DNA of 36,078 nucleotides. It comes from Ruminococcus sp. UBA4240 (lineage in GTDB: Bacteria > Bacillota > Clostridia > Oscillospirales > Ruminococcaceae). Each line of letters begins with the position of its first letter. Position 1 is the first letter of the stretch. Below, one piece after another: positions 15,348 through 23,019 of the stretch. The translations under genes were made by a program, and so were the position numbers. The notes beneath the pieces are model-generated. The model was not told where the DNA came from. It saw only the letters and a list, made by a program, of their open reading frames with translations, and ran no database searches. The stretch spans positions 1 to 36,078 of the forward strand of contig DGXE01000003.1 in the NCBI GenBank assembly GCA_002395525.1. The letters run 5' to 3'.

Positions 15348-16475
15348 TTGGCTGACAGAAATGATGACAAGATAGTTTCCCTGCGCCAGCAGGATGCCAA
15401 GTACAATGCTATCTACCGCAAATGGCGGTCTGACAAGAGCAACAAGTATACCTTCTACTTTTCCGACGGCCGCAGGGAGCACCAGTACAGCGAGGGGCAG
15501 GGCTTTGTGGATGAGAACCCCTATGCTGTGGAGTACAGGGCATTCAGGAATACCATTGACCTCACCGCTGTGATACTTATCAGCTATACCTTCATCACAT
15601 TCATGATGAAACTGCTGTTCAGCGATTTCCCCACAGGGGGGCTGTTCGGCCTTGTGCTGACAAAGGACGGCTTTTTCGTAGGGAAGGGGCTTGCTCCTGT
15701 GGCAGCCTCCTACCTTTTCAACATATTGGGAAAGCTCCTTCCCGTAAGCATTGCCCTTGTGGCAGCACGCATACCTGTCAGGGTGATCATGCCCCTTAAA
15801 ATAACCAATATGCCCCTGTTTTCCTGCTGTGTGCCCTTTGCCATGATGACATTCTCGGCAATAACTGTCCTCCATGCCCTTGAGGCGCTGATCCTGCCGT
15901 CTCAGGTGCTCAAATCCCAGATAGGCGAATGGTATGCGGAGGGTACGGCAAATGCGGTGCTGATGGGTCTGCTCTATATGGTGGTGATCCCTGTTGTCAG
16001 CGAGATCGTACACAGAGGGGTGTTCCTCCAGCTTTTCAGGCAGTTCGGGGACGGCTTTGCCCTTATCATGACCTGCCTTATCGCCGCCATGACCAATATG
16101 TACGGCAACTTTCTGTACACCGTGATGTATTCTGCGGTAATAGGCTACTTTACCCTGAAGACAGGCTCCATACTGACGGCGGTGGCAATGAGGATAATAA
16201 TAACAGGCGGTCATTTCGGCCTTATGCTGTATCAGTATCACAGCCCCTCCGGATACCCTGTGGGTGCGGTGGTGCTGATGCTCCTGTTCGGTGCGGCGGG
16301 GATAATCGGGACCATACGCTTTCTGCTGAAATTCAGCAGGAATATAAGCCTGCCTGTATCAAACCTCTACATTACCGACACCCAGAAGGCAGCCACCGTT
16401 ATCCTGAGACCGGGTATGATACTGTGGCTGGGACTTCTGGCGATGCAGACCGTCTATGTGCTTATAATAGCATAG
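15348..16475 (+). CDS. CPBP/Abi-fold integral membrane protein, probably not a protease
   Basis: A 375-residue protein with an N-terminal soluble region of about 60 residues and about eight hydrophobic segments. The fold is suggested by VVSEIVHRGVFLQLF near residues 216-228, in the position of the EExxxRG motif of CPBP (Rce1-like) intramembrane proteases, and by the following helices. The first Glu of that motif is Ser218, the second motif reads IAAMTNMYG instead of FxxxH, and the third reads AVAMRIIITGG where a His and Asn are expected. By eye the catalytic set is lost. The start is TTG 15348 with GAGGGGG (15334-15340) 7 bases before it. It precedes the TadA-GNAT gene by 7 bases. Confidence 0.75.
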   Translation: MADRNDDKIVSLRQQDAKYNAIYRKWRSDKSNKYTFYFSDGRREHQYSEGQGFVDENPYAVEYRAFRNTIDLTAVILISYTFITFMMKLLFSDFPTGGLFGLVLTKDGFFVGKGLAPVAASYLFNILGKLLPVSIALVAARIPVRVIMPLKITNMPLFSCCVPFAMMTFSAITVLHALEALILPSQVLKSQIGEWYAEGTANAVLMGLLYMVVIPVVSEIVHRGVFLQLFRQFGDGFALIMTCLIAAMTNMYGNFLYTVMYSAVIGYFTLKTGSILTAVAMRIIITGGHFGLMLYQYHSPSGYPVGAVVLMLLFGAAGIIGTIRFLLKFSRNISLPVSNLYITDTQKAATVILRPGMILWLGLLAMQTVYVLIIA

Positions 16476-16482
16476 GTGTACT

Positions 16483-17430
16483 ATGGATAAGGATCACAAT
16501 ATGCTCAGAGCCCTTTTCCACGCCCAGACTGCCGCCGAAAGCGGTGAGGTGCCCGTAGGGGCAGTGGTGGTAAGGGACAGTGACGGACACATAGCAGGGG
16601 AGGGGAGGAACCGCCGTGAGGAGCGGCGTGACCCCACAGCCCACGCAGAGATTGAAGCAATAATCCGTGCCTCACAGACACTGGGGGGCTGGCGGCTGAC
16701 GGGCTGCACCCTGTATGTCACCCTTGAGCCCTGCATCATGTGTGCGGGAGCCATAATTAACGCACGGATAGGCCGTGTTGTCTGCGGTGCCTCCGATACC
16801 AGCGGTTCAGGCGGCGCACGGCTGCTTGAAGAAAACGGTGTTGCCGTGCTCTGGCAGGACAGCGAAGAGTGTGCTGCTGTGATAAAGAGCTTTTTTAGGG
16901 AGAGAAGAAAGCGGATGACCGACATAAAGCTTGTTGAGGCAAGGACAGAGGAGCAGCTAAAAAGGACTGCCGCCATTGCCGATGAGATATGGCATGAGTA
17001 TTTCCCCTGCATACTCACCCCGGGGCAGATAGACTACATGGTGGAAAAGTTCTGCTCTGTTGAAGCAGAGAAGAGGAACATCGCCGATGAGGGGTATATA
17101 TACTACATCATCAAGCACAGGGACAGGGATATAGGCTACACAGCCATAAAGCCCGACGGGGACAGGCTTTTCCTTTCAAAGATATATCTTCTTAAAGAGG
17201 AGAGGGGCAAGGGCTATGCCCGCACTGTGATGGATATGCACAGGGCATATGCCGCAGAGCACGGCTTTAATGCCATATGGCTGACGGTCAACCGCCACAA
17301 TGAGAGCTCCATTGCCGTATACAGGGCGCTGGGCTTTGAAAAGTGCGGAGAGGGCGTTACCGACATAGGCGGCGGCTACGTTATGGATGACTTTTATTTT
17401 GAGCTGAAAGTAGGCGGAGGTGCACAATGA
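16483..17430 (+). CDS. Fusion of tRNA adenosine deaminase (TadA-like) and GNAT acetyltransferase
   Basis: A 315-residue protein. Residues 1-144 are a full TadA-like deaminase with zinc ligands His54 (HAE, Glu56 as the proton shuttle), Cys84 and Cys87 (PCxxC); TadA makes inosine at the tRNA-Arg wobble position. Residues 145-315 are a GNAT acetyltransferase with the acetyl-CoA motif EERGKGYARTVMD and a typical ending (NESSIAVYRALGF). The junction FFRERRKR/MTDIKL looks like a normal TadA end joined to a normal GNAT start, and the Met at 16915 could serve as an internal start. The substrate of the acetyltransferase is unknown. Weak AGGTG precedes ATG 16483. Its stop overlaps the next ATG by 4 bases. 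Confidence 0.88.
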   Translation: MDKDHNMLRALFHAQTAAESGEVPVGAVVVRDSDGHIAGEGRNRREERRDPTAHAEIEAIIRASQTLGGWRLTGCTLYVTLEPCIMCAGAIINARIGRVVCGASDTSGSGGARLLEENGVAVLWQDSEECAAVIKSFFRERRKRMTDIKLVEARTEEQLKRTAAIADEIWHEYFPCILTPGQIDYMVEKFCSVEAEKRNIADEGYIYYIIKHRDRDIGYTAIKPDGDRLFLSKIYLLKEERGKGYARTVMDMHRAYAAEHGFNAIWLTVNRHNESSIAVYRALGFEKCGEGVTDIGGGYVMDDFYFELKVGGGAQ

Positions 17431-17756
17431 ACGGCAGATACTACATGGACGAGCAGACCCTGCGTCAGGTGGTGGAGATAGTGGGCAGGACAGCTGCGGC
17501 TGCGGCTGTGTCCTCATTTCTGGCAGAGGTGGTATTAAAGGGCTTTATATCCCAGAGACCCACCCGCATACTGCTTGAAAGCGGCGTTCCCGCCACACTG
17601 TATGCCATAGGAGCAAAGGATGCTCCCGCAGAGGTGTATGTGAGCTCAAAGCGTGACAGCATCGACTGGCGCCCCGCCCTGTTCTTCACAGGGGTGTTCA
17701 TCGGCTGCAAGTACCTGCTGGAATACAGGGAGAAGCACATCGCCAATGTAAGGTGA
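17427..17756 (+). CDS. Small protein of unknown function
   Basis: A 109-residue protein that I do not recognise. It overlaps the TadA-GNAT stop by ATGA and has AGGCGGAGG-like pairing just upstream, so it is translationally coupled and likely real. An Ala-rich stretch (residues about 22-40) and a hydrophobic one (about 85-100, ALFFTGVFIGCKYLL) could be membrane segments. The region between carries AKDAPAEVYVSSKRDS. It might be a small membrane or membrane-associated protein. Confidence 0.7.
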   Translation: MNGRYYMDEQTLRQVVEIVGRTAAAAAVSSFLAEVVLKGFISQRPTRILLESGVPATLYAIGAKDAPAEVYVSSKRDSIDWRPALFFTGVFIGCKYLLEYREKHIANVR

Positions 17757-17785
17757 TACAGCAAAACAGGAGAGAAAAGGATAGT

Positions 17786-19768
17786 ATGTCAGCAAAGCAG
17801 AAAAAGAAAACCTATGACAATGAAAGTATAAGTCTTTTAAAGGATGAGGAAAGAGTAAGGAAGCGCCCTGCGGTCATATTCGGTTCTGACGATCTGGAGG
17901 GGTGCAAACATTCGGTATTTGAGATAGTTTCAAACTCCATAGACGAGGCAAGGGACGGCAACGGCGACAGGATAATCGTCACCCGCTTTGCGGACAACTC
18001 CGTGGAGGTGGAGGACTTCGGACGGGGCTGCCCTGTGGACTTCAACAAGACGGAGAACAGATACAACTGGGAGCTGGTCTACTGCGAGCTTTATGCAGGC
18101 GGCAAATACGACAACAGCGACTATGAATTCTCTCTTGGTCTCAACGGCCTTGGCGCCTGTGCCACACAGTATGCATCGGAGTACATGGATGTCACCGTCT
18201 ACCGTGACGGATATGAGTATTCCCTCCACTTTGAAAAGGGCAAGAATATAGGCGGCCTTTCAAAGAAGAAGTACAGCGGCACAAGGACAGGCACTGTACA
18301 GCGCTGGCGGCCCGATTCAGAGGTGTTCACCGAGATAGAGATACCCGTTGAATACTTTGAGGATACCCTTAAAAAGCAGGCGGTGGTAAATCCGAGGATA
18401 ACCTTTGTCCTCCGGGTGGAAAACAGCGAGGGGGGCTTCGATGAGAAGACCTTCTACTACGAAAACGGCATAACCGACTACCTTGATGAGATAACCCGTG
18501 AGGGGCGGCTCACAGACATTGTGTACCGCACCTGCGACCGTGTGGGCAGGGATGCCCCGGACAGACCCGAATACAGGATGAAGCTCTCCGTGGCATTTAC
18601 CTTCACAAGCAAGGAGAGCGATCAGGAGTACTTCCACAATTCATCCCCCCTTGAATATGACGGCAGCCCCCAGAAGGCTGTGAGGACTGCGTTCCGTCAG
18701 GCCATAGATAACTATTTAAAGCAGAACGGCAAGTACCAGAAGAATGAGAAGGCAGTCAAGGATGATGACATTGCAGACAGTCTGGTACTCATCTCCTCCA
18801 CCTTTTCAAGCTATACCTCATACGAGAATCAGACCAAGAAGGCAATAAACAACAAGTCCATATATGACAACATGGTGGATTTCCTCAAAAGGGAGATCGA
18901 GGTATACTTTATCGAGAATCCCGCAGATGCGGGCAAGATAACGGATCAGATACTTATCAACAAGCGCAGCCGTGAATCCGCAGAGCGCATTAGGCAGAAC
19001 ACCAAGGTGAACCTTACCAAGCAGATAGACCTTGCCAACATGGTGGAAAAGTTTGTTGACTGCCGCACCCGTGACAAGTCAAGGCGGGAAGTCTACATCG
19101 TGGAGGGCGATTCCGCCCTGGGCTCCTGCAAGACTGCACGCAATGCGGAATTTCAGGCAATAATCCCCATAAGGGGCAAGATACTCAACTGCCTTAAAGC
19201 CGACTACGAGCGCATATTCAAATCCGACATCATAACGGATCTTGTGAAGGTCTTAGGCTGCGGCGTTGAGGTGAAGAGCAAGGCCAACAAGGAGCTTGCC
19301 ACCTTCTCACTGGACAATTTCCGCTGGAACAAGGTCATAATCTGTACCGATGCGGATGTGGACGGCTATCAGATACGCACTCTGGTGCTCACTATGCTGT
19401 ACCGCCTCACCCCCACCCTCATCGAGCAGGGATATGTATATATAGCGGAATCTCCCCTTTTTGAGATCAACACCTCTAAAATGACCTACTTTGCCTATGA
19501 CGAGAAGGAAAAGGCGGACATACTCAAGAAAATAGGGGCCGAAAAATACAAGATAGACCGCTCAAAGGGTCTGGGCGAGAACGACCCTGAGATGATGTCC
19601 CTTACCACTATGAATCCTGAAACAAGGCGGCTCATCAAGGTCACACCCTCCGACGCAGAGGAGACTGCGAAGAAATTCGATCTCCTCCTTGGGGATGACC
19701 TGCAGGGTCGCAAGGACTACATAGCCGAGAATCTGGGCATATATATGGAAATGGCTGACCTCAGCTGA
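17786..19768 (+). CDS. Type IIA topoisomerase B subunit (divergent GyrB/ParE-like)
   Basis: A 660-residue ATP-dependent strand-passage subunit. The GHKL ATPase has FEIVSNSIDEA (catalytic Glu and Mg-binding Asn kept), VEVEDFGRGCPVD and GLNGLGACATQ, where GyrB has GLHGVG. The TOPRIM part has YIVEGDSALGS, IPIRGKILN and CTDADVDGYQIRT with all acidic residues kept. RSKGLGEN replaces RYKGLGEM. The motif changes and the absence of a neighbouring A subunit show that it is not the housekeeping GyrB. I infer a second topoisomerase whose partner lies elsewhere. The start is ATG 17786 after AAAGGA (17776-17781); GTG 17753, in frame, would overlap the previous gene without a better site. Confidence 0.85.
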   Translation: MSAKQKKKTYDNESISLLKDEERVRKRPAVIFGSDDLEGCKHSVFEIVSNSIDEARDGNGDRIIVTRFADNSVEVEDFGRGCPVDFNKTENRYNWELVYCELYAGGKYDNSDYEFSLGLNGLGACATQYASEYMDVTVYRDGYEYSLHFEKGKNIGGLSKKKYSGTRTGTVQRWRPDSEVFTEIEIPVEYFEDTLKKQAVVNPRITFVLRVENSEGGFDEKTFYYENGITDYLDEITREGRLTDIVYRTCDRVGRDAPDRPEYRMKLSVAFTFTSKESDQEYFHNSSPLEYDGSPQKAVRTAFRQAIDNYLKQNGKYQKNEKAVKDDDIADSLVLISSTFSSYTSYENQTKKAINNKSIYDNMVDFLKREIEVYFIENPADAGKITDQILINKRSRESAERIRQNTKVNLTKQIDLANMVEKFVDCRTRDKSRREVYIVEGDSALGSCKTARNAEFQAIIPIRGKILNCLKADYERIFKSDIITDLVKVLGCGVEVKSKANKELATFSLDNFRWNKVIICTDADVDGYQIRTLVLTMLYRLTPTLIEQGYVYIAESPLFEINTSKMTYFAYDEKEKADILKKIGAEKYKIDRSKGLGENDPEMMSLTTMNPETRRLIKVTPSDAEETAKKFDLLLGDDLQGRKDYIAENLGIYMEMADLS

Positions 19769-19783
19769 AACAAAGGTAACAAT

Positions 19784-20905
19784 ATGGATCTTAACGAACT
19801 GCGAAATGAAATAGACGGCATAGATGCACAGCTCCAGTCCCTTTTTGAAAGGCGCATGGACATCACCCGCAGCATTGCCCGCTACAAGAAGGAAAACTCC
19901 CTGCCCATAATGCAGGACGGGCGTGAAAGGGCGATAATCGACAAGGTGCGCAGCCGCTCGGAGGACGGGCTTGCAGATGCTTCCGCCGTGCTTTTCACCA
20001 GCATAATGGACATAAGCAAGTGCCTCCAGTCAGAGATAATATATGACAATGTGAGCATGGGGGAGACCGGGAGGTTTGAGCCTGAAAAGGCGGAGGTCAT
20101 AGCCTGCCAGGGGACTACGGGGGCATACTCCGAGGCTGCCTGCATCCGCCTGTTCGGGAAGGAGAAGCCCATACGCTTCACCACACATTTCCCCGATGTG
20201 GTGGGGCTTGTGGAATCCGGCAGGGCGGACTTCGGCATACTGCCCCTTGAAAACTCCACCGTGGGCACCATTGAAGAGACCTACTCCCTTCTCTCACGAT
20301 ATGACCTGTACATCAACTGTGTGATAAAGGTGCCTATCACCCACTGCTTTGCGGTAAAGCAGGATACGGATCCCGAAAGGGTCACAAGGGTATACTCCAA
20401 GAAGGAGGCACTGGATCAGTGCAGCATATACCTGAAGGAGCACAGGCTCCAGCCGGCGGAATACAGCAACACCGCCCTTGCCGCACAGATGGTAAAGGAC
20501 TCCACAGACGGTGAGATAGGCTGTATCTGCTCGAAAGAGTGTGCCCAAAGGCTGGGGCTGAAGATAGTTGAGGAGCGTGCAGCGGATGCATATCCCAACT
20601 ATACAAGGTTCATCTGCTTTTCAAGATCGCTGCTTGTGCCGGCGGATGCGGACAAGATCACCGTATCCTTCAGCACCCCCCACACCCCCGGCGGACTTTA
20701 CCGCACACTTACCAAATTTGCGGTGAACGGACTCAACCTTACCAAGATAGTAAGTATGCCCATTGCGGGGCAGGACTTTGATGCCACCTTCTTCCTTGAC
20801 TTTGAGGGCAACTGCAGCAATGAGAAGGTATCGGCACTGCTGGGGGATCTCAGTATGTCCATGAAATATTTCAGATTTTTGGGGAACTTTTGCGAGATAC
20901 AGTAA
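19784..20905 (+). CDS. pheA: Bifunctional chorismate mutase/prephenate dehydratase
   Basis: A 373-residue enzyme making phenylpyruvate from chorismate for phenylalanine synthesis. An AroQ-type chorismate mutase covers residues 1-90 (LRNEIDGIDAQL, FERRMDITRSIARYK). The dehydratase covers about 105-285, with GTTGAYSEAA, ILPLENSTVGTI and NYTRFICF (the TRF motif). An ACT domain lies at about 290-373 (GGLYRTLTKFAVNGLNLTKI). In most PheA proteins the ACT domain carries GALV and ESRP motifs that bind phenylalanine. Here they read GGLY and VSMP, so feedback control may be altered. It lies 15 bases after the topoisomerase gene with AAGGT before ATG 19784. Confidence 0.93.
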   Translation: MDLNELRNEIDGIDAQLQSLFERRMDITRSIARYKKENSLPIMQDGRERAIIDKVRSRSEDGLADASAVLFTSIMDISKCLQSEIIYDNVSMGETGRFEPEKAEVIACQGTTGAYSEAACIRLFGKEKPIRFTTHFPDVVGLVESGRADFGILPLENSTVGTIEETYSLLSRYDLYINCVIKVPITHCFAVKQDTDPERVTRVYSKKEALDQCSIYLKEHRLQPAEYSNTALAAQMVKDSTDGEIGCICSKECAQRLGLKIVEERAADAYPNYTRFICFSRSLLVPADADKITVSFSTPHTPGGLYRTLTKFAVNGLNLTKIVSMPIAGQDFDATFFLDFEGNCSNEKVSALLGDLSMSMKYFRFLGNFCEIQ

Positions 20906-20926
20906 CTTCAAATCGGAGGGAATACA

Positions 20927-21862
20927 ATGGCAAAGCTTATCGACTATGTAGGCACCAGCGTTCTGCAGGAGATGCAGGAGGGGATGTGCGATTCTACAGG
21001 CATTGCAATGGTGATCGTTGATGCAAACGGCACTGCGGTCACATCACGCACAAATTTCAGCGACTACTTCCTGAAGCTGAAAAAGGGCAGAATGTTCGAC
21101 AAAAATGCAGCAGATGATACCCTTGCCAAGAAGACCTATTCTGTCTACACCAATTCACTGGGACTGCTGGAGTTTACTGCCCCCATATTCTTCCACAATG
21201 AGTGTGTGGGATATTTCATCGGGGGGGAGGTATTTGCCGAAAAGCCTGATGAGGCTCTGCTCCACAGGGTAGCGGAGGAGACACGCACCTCCATTGACGA
21301 TGTGAGATACCTCTCCGGCAAGGTGGAAATAATCCCCAAGCAGAGAGTTGCATCCATGGCGGATTTTATGACCAAGATGGTGACGGGCGCATCAGGCACT
21401 ATCAAGTACAAGGCTGACGGCGGGGGAGATTCCTCCCTTTCCGAAAAGGTCAGGGAGTTTGGCATGAGCAATGCCCGCTCCACTGTGGTCATCAAGGAAA
21501 AGGTGGAGGGCATGGTGGATACTGCCAACCGCTGCGCAGAGCAGGTAGCCCTCACTATGGACACTGTAAAGGTGATACAGAACATCGCCCTCAACACCAG
21601 GATACTTGGCTTCAATGCCTCCATTGAGGCATCAAGGGCAAAGGAGAGCGGCAAGGGCTTCGGAGTCATCGCACAGGAGGTGCGCACACTGGCAGACACC
21701 TCCAAAAGCTCCGCTGACAAGATAGCTGCTGCCATAAAGGACATCAGCGCCCTGACATCAGAGCTGGCAAGTGTGTCCGCCGAGATAAATGAAATGGTGG
21801 ACCAGAAGAACAAGAGTGTGGCTGATTTCCGCAAGATGATGGGAGATCCCGTCGCAAGATGA
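20927..21862 (+). CDS. Soluble PocR-domain chemoreceptor-like protein
   Basis: A 311-residue protein without membrane segments. Residues about 5-165 look like a PocR ligand-binding domain (GIAMVIVDANGTAVTSRTNF, APIFFHNECVGYFIGGEVF), a PAS-like sensor for small molecules. Residues about 170-300 are a short methyl-accepting signalling coiled coil whose tip reads NASIEASRAKESGKGFGVIA and QEVRTLADTSKSSADKI. It would act in the cytoplasm, feeding a CheA-type pathway or a related output. No chemotaxis or motility gene is adjacent. GGAGGG (20915-20920) lies 6 bases before the ATG. Many ruminococci are non-motile, so the output may not be flagellar. Confidence 0.85.
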   Translation: MAKLIDYVGTSVLQEMQEGMCDSTGIAMVIVDANGTAVTSRTNFSDYFLKLKKGRMFDKNAADDTLAKKTYSVYTNSLGLLEFTAPIFFHNECVGYFIGGEVFAEKPDEALLHRVAEETRTSIDDVRYLSGKVEIIPKQRVASMADFMTKMVTGASGTIKYKADGGGDSSLSEKVREFGMSNARSTVVIKEKVEGMVDTANRCAEQVALTMDTVKVIQNIALNTRILGFNASIEASRAKESGKGFGVIAQEVRTLADTSKSSADKIAAAIKDISALTSELASVSAEINEMVDQKNKSVADFRKMMGDPVAR

Positions 21863-21885
21863 CCCCTTGAAAGGAGGCGGTATCT

Positions 21886-22467
21886 GTGTCCTCACGGAAG
21901 GATAAGGGAATACCCCCTCATACCGCCTATATCGCCGCTCTGGTGCTGTGTACGGCGGCGGGTGTTGCAGGTGTGTTCATAGGCGGGGCAAGGGACAGGG
22001 CAAGGCAGGAGATGCAGGTGGTGGAGATGACCGCCCCGGGCACTGAGTATGTGACGGCTGTTCCCGACAGAGGGCTGCTGCCCTCGGAGGAGGGATCGGC
22101 GGCGGAGGAGTTTACGGAGGAAGCTGCGGACGTAACATCCACGGAAACGTCACCCCGCACCATAGACCTCCCCGCAATGGATCTTTCGGATGCGGTGACA
22201 GCCGCTCAGAGCGAATTTGAGCTGCGCCGTGAGACCACGGCGGCAGAGGGGACTGTTGCAGCGGAGACGGCAAAGGACGGGCCTGTAAACATCAACACCG
22301 CTACGGCGGAGGAGCTTATGACCCTTAAAGGAATAGGGGAGAAGAAGGCACAGTCAATTATTGAATACCGTGAGAGCCATGCCTTTGAAAGGATCGAGGA
22401 CATCATGGAGGTAAGCGGTATCGGCGAAAAGACCTTTGAGAATATCAAGGACAATATCTGTGTATAA
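21886..22467 (+). CDS. ComEA-like helix-hairpin-helix membrane protein
   Basis: A 193-residue protein with one N-terminal membrane segment (residues about 13-35, TAYIAALVLCTAAGVAGVFI), an Ala/Glu/Thr-rich linker of roughly 100 residues, and a C-terminal helix-hairpin-helix pair (VNINTATAEELMTLKGIGEK, IEDIMEVSGIGEKTFENI). This is the architecture of ComEA, the DNA receptor for natural transformation. No comEC or comEB follows, and a terminator ends the transcript. GTG 21886 is the start, with AAGGAGG (21871-21877) 8 bases upstream. A role in DNA uptake is inference only. Confidence 0.85.
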   Translation: MSSRKDKGIPPHTAYIAALVLCTAAGVAGVFIGGARDRARQEMQVVEMTAPGTEYVTAVPDRGLLPSEEGSAAEEFTEEAADVTSTETSPRTIDLPAMDLSDAVTAAQSEFELRRETTAAEGTVAAETAKDGPVNINTATAEELMTLKGIGEKKAQSIIEYRESHAFERIEDIMEVSGIGEKTFENIKDNICV

Positions 22468-22515
22468 AAAAGCAAGCAGGATCCCACCAAGAGGTGAGCC
22501 TGCTTGCTTTTTTGT
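22468..22515. terminator. Bidirectional terminator
   Basis: AAAAGCAAGCAGG (22468-22480) pairs perfectly with CCTGCTTGCTTTT (22499-22511); the loop holds a further CACC/GGTG pair. T runs on both strands allow it to stop the ComEA-like gene (+) and the zinc-ribbon gene (-), which converge here. Confidence 0.9.
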
Positions 22516-22518
22516 CTT

Positions 22519-23001
22519 TTATTGCATCTGCCCTCCGCAGGAGGAGCAGAATCTGGAGCCCTTCTTGTTTACCTGTCCGCAGTAGGGGCAAACTCCCGTC
22601 GATTCATCCTGCTGCTGTGACGTGGGAGTGTACCCCTGTCCGTAGCCTGGCTGTCCGTACCCTGCCTGTCCGTAGTTCGGTGCCTGATTCTGTGGGTTCC
22701 CCTGACCGTAGGCCTGTCCGTAGTTTGGTGCCTGATTCTGACCATAGCCCGGATAGCCGCCGTTATAGTTTATGCGGTTCTGCGGTGCATAGCCGATGGT
22801 ATCGTAGTAGGGCTTTTTGATGCTGCACACTAAAAGCCCTATGATCCCGAGAAAGAAGCCCCATACAAAGCCGTGGTTCTGTTCTTTCGGGTATCCCTTG
22901 TCATTCACTATCTTCCGTCCTAAGCACCCCAGAGCCACTCTTACCCCCACGGTAAAGAACAGATAGCCGATCGTATAGCCATATGCCGCTAATTCTTCCA
23001 T
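22519..23001 (-). CDS. Small membrane protein with Gly-Tyr-Gln repeats and zinc ribbon
   Basis: A 160-residue protein. Two hydrophobic segments (about 10-28 and 44-61) are followed by a low-complexity tract of YGQ repeats (NQAPNYGQAYGQ, then NQAPNYGQAGYGQ and PGYGQGY), and then a C-terminal zinc ribbon CPYCGQVNKKGSRFCSSCG. Such zinc-ribbon proteins are common in Firmicutes and mostly unstudied. The start has GTGAGG about 9 bases upstream. It is the last gene on this - strand run, 18 bases after the GH43 gene. Confidence 0.8.
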   Translation of the reverse strand: MEELAAYGYTIGYLFFTVGVRVALGCLGRKIVNDKGYPKEQNHGFVWGFFLGIIGLLVCSIKKPYYDTIGYAPQNRINYNGGYPGYGQNQAPNYGQAYGQGNPQNQAPNYGQAGYGQPGYGQGYTPTSQQQDESTGVCPYCGQVNKKGSRFCSSCGGQMQ

Positions 23002-23019
23002 TGTATGTACCTCACTTGC

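Noticed and set aside
15300..16241. 313-codon His-rich open frame on the - strand
   Set aside because: Antisense to the CPBP-fold gene; the composition is that of a reversed membrane protein.
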